From Tropicimonas sp. IMCC6043 (GTDB lineage: Bacteria; Pseudomonadota; Alphaproteobacteria; Rhodobacterales; Rhodobacteraceae), in the NCBI RefSeq assembly GCF_004146235.1, contig NZ_SELO01000007.1, positions 120,070-184,069 on the forward strand: a stretch of 64,000 nucleotides of DNA, in the 5' to 3' direction. Below, one piece after another: positions 63,954-64,000 of this stretch (positions are counted from its first letter, which is position 1; each line of letters opens with the position of its first letter). The position numbers were made by a program, and so were the translations under genes. The notes beneath the pieces were generated by a model. That model was not told the DNA's origin. It did no database searches and saw only the letters and a program-made list of their open reading frames with translations.

Positions 63954-64000
63954 GGTTTTCAGGTCTCAACAGTGGTTTGGCTGAACCACACTGATGAGGA

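Overview
The window looks like chromosomal DNA of a high-GC alphaproteobacterium, most likely a Rhodobacteraceae (Roseobacter-group) member. The case rests on split trp loci (trpGDC-moaC apart from trpE), an edd-eda pair, leucyl-transferase Bpt, DUF2852, DUF2927 and DUF2267 proteins, a glnE with a small conserved partner, and very dense gene packing with many 4-base ATGA/GTGA start-stop overlaps. The assignment is from gene content and protein similarity recalled by eye; no search was run.

Layout. 0-3.4 kb: a leftward operon trpG-trpD-ung-trpC-moaC, with the DNA-repair gene ung inserted between trpD and trpC. 3.5-9 kb: an envelope/lipid block (divergent polysaccharide deacetylase with a very long Ala/Pro/Glu linker, cardiolipin synthase, endonuclease/exonuclease/phosphatase-family protein, AI-2E-type permease). 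9-14.6 kb: ppiD-trpE, fabI-gpt and pdxH. 14.8-18.4 kb: a double cold-shock-domain protein, a DUF192 protein, tRNA-Pro(UGG) and a Cache-HAMP chemoreceptor. 18.6-24.9 kb: a probable sugar-acid catabolic locus (PfkB kinase, DapA/KDG-aldolase-family lyase, complete TRAP transporter, Gfo/Idh/MocA oxidoreductase). 25-36 kb: housekeeping genes (bpt, glnE, YbaK-type protein, Entner-Doudoroff eda-edd with a LacI-type operator, RlmI-type methyltransferase with a PIN protein). 36-46 kb: PhoD phosphatase beside a small cytochrome c and behind a Pho-box-like repeat, an M48 protease, a VWA protein, a bacterial transglutaminase-like protein, a secreted Asp/Gly-rich repeat protein, a DUF2927 lipoprotein and SelO.

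46-55 kb is an ion-transport stretch: a CBS protein translationally coupled to an ArsB/NhaD/SLC13-type permease, a complete four-gene biotin-dependent sodium-pumping decarboxylase operon (mmdA-oadG-bccp-oadB), and TrkH with a CBS protein upstream. 55-64 kb is a surface-polysaccharide island: a methyltransferase-GT4-RgpF fusion of about 1100 residues, a sugar-nucleotide epimerase, an MsbA-like ABC exporter and a GT2 glycosyltransferase. IS3-family debris scars this island. The GT2 gene now starts inside an IS terminus, so its N-terminus is partly IS-derived.

I do not see a convincing wholly new defence or mobile system. The most distinctive items are the IS-generated start of the glycosyltransferase, the MT-GT4-RgpF fusion, the internally deleted GNAT remnant, the twin 7-5-7 palindromes before the DUF2852 gene, and the secreted protein with four 11-residue acidic repeats behind a paired-site regulatory region.
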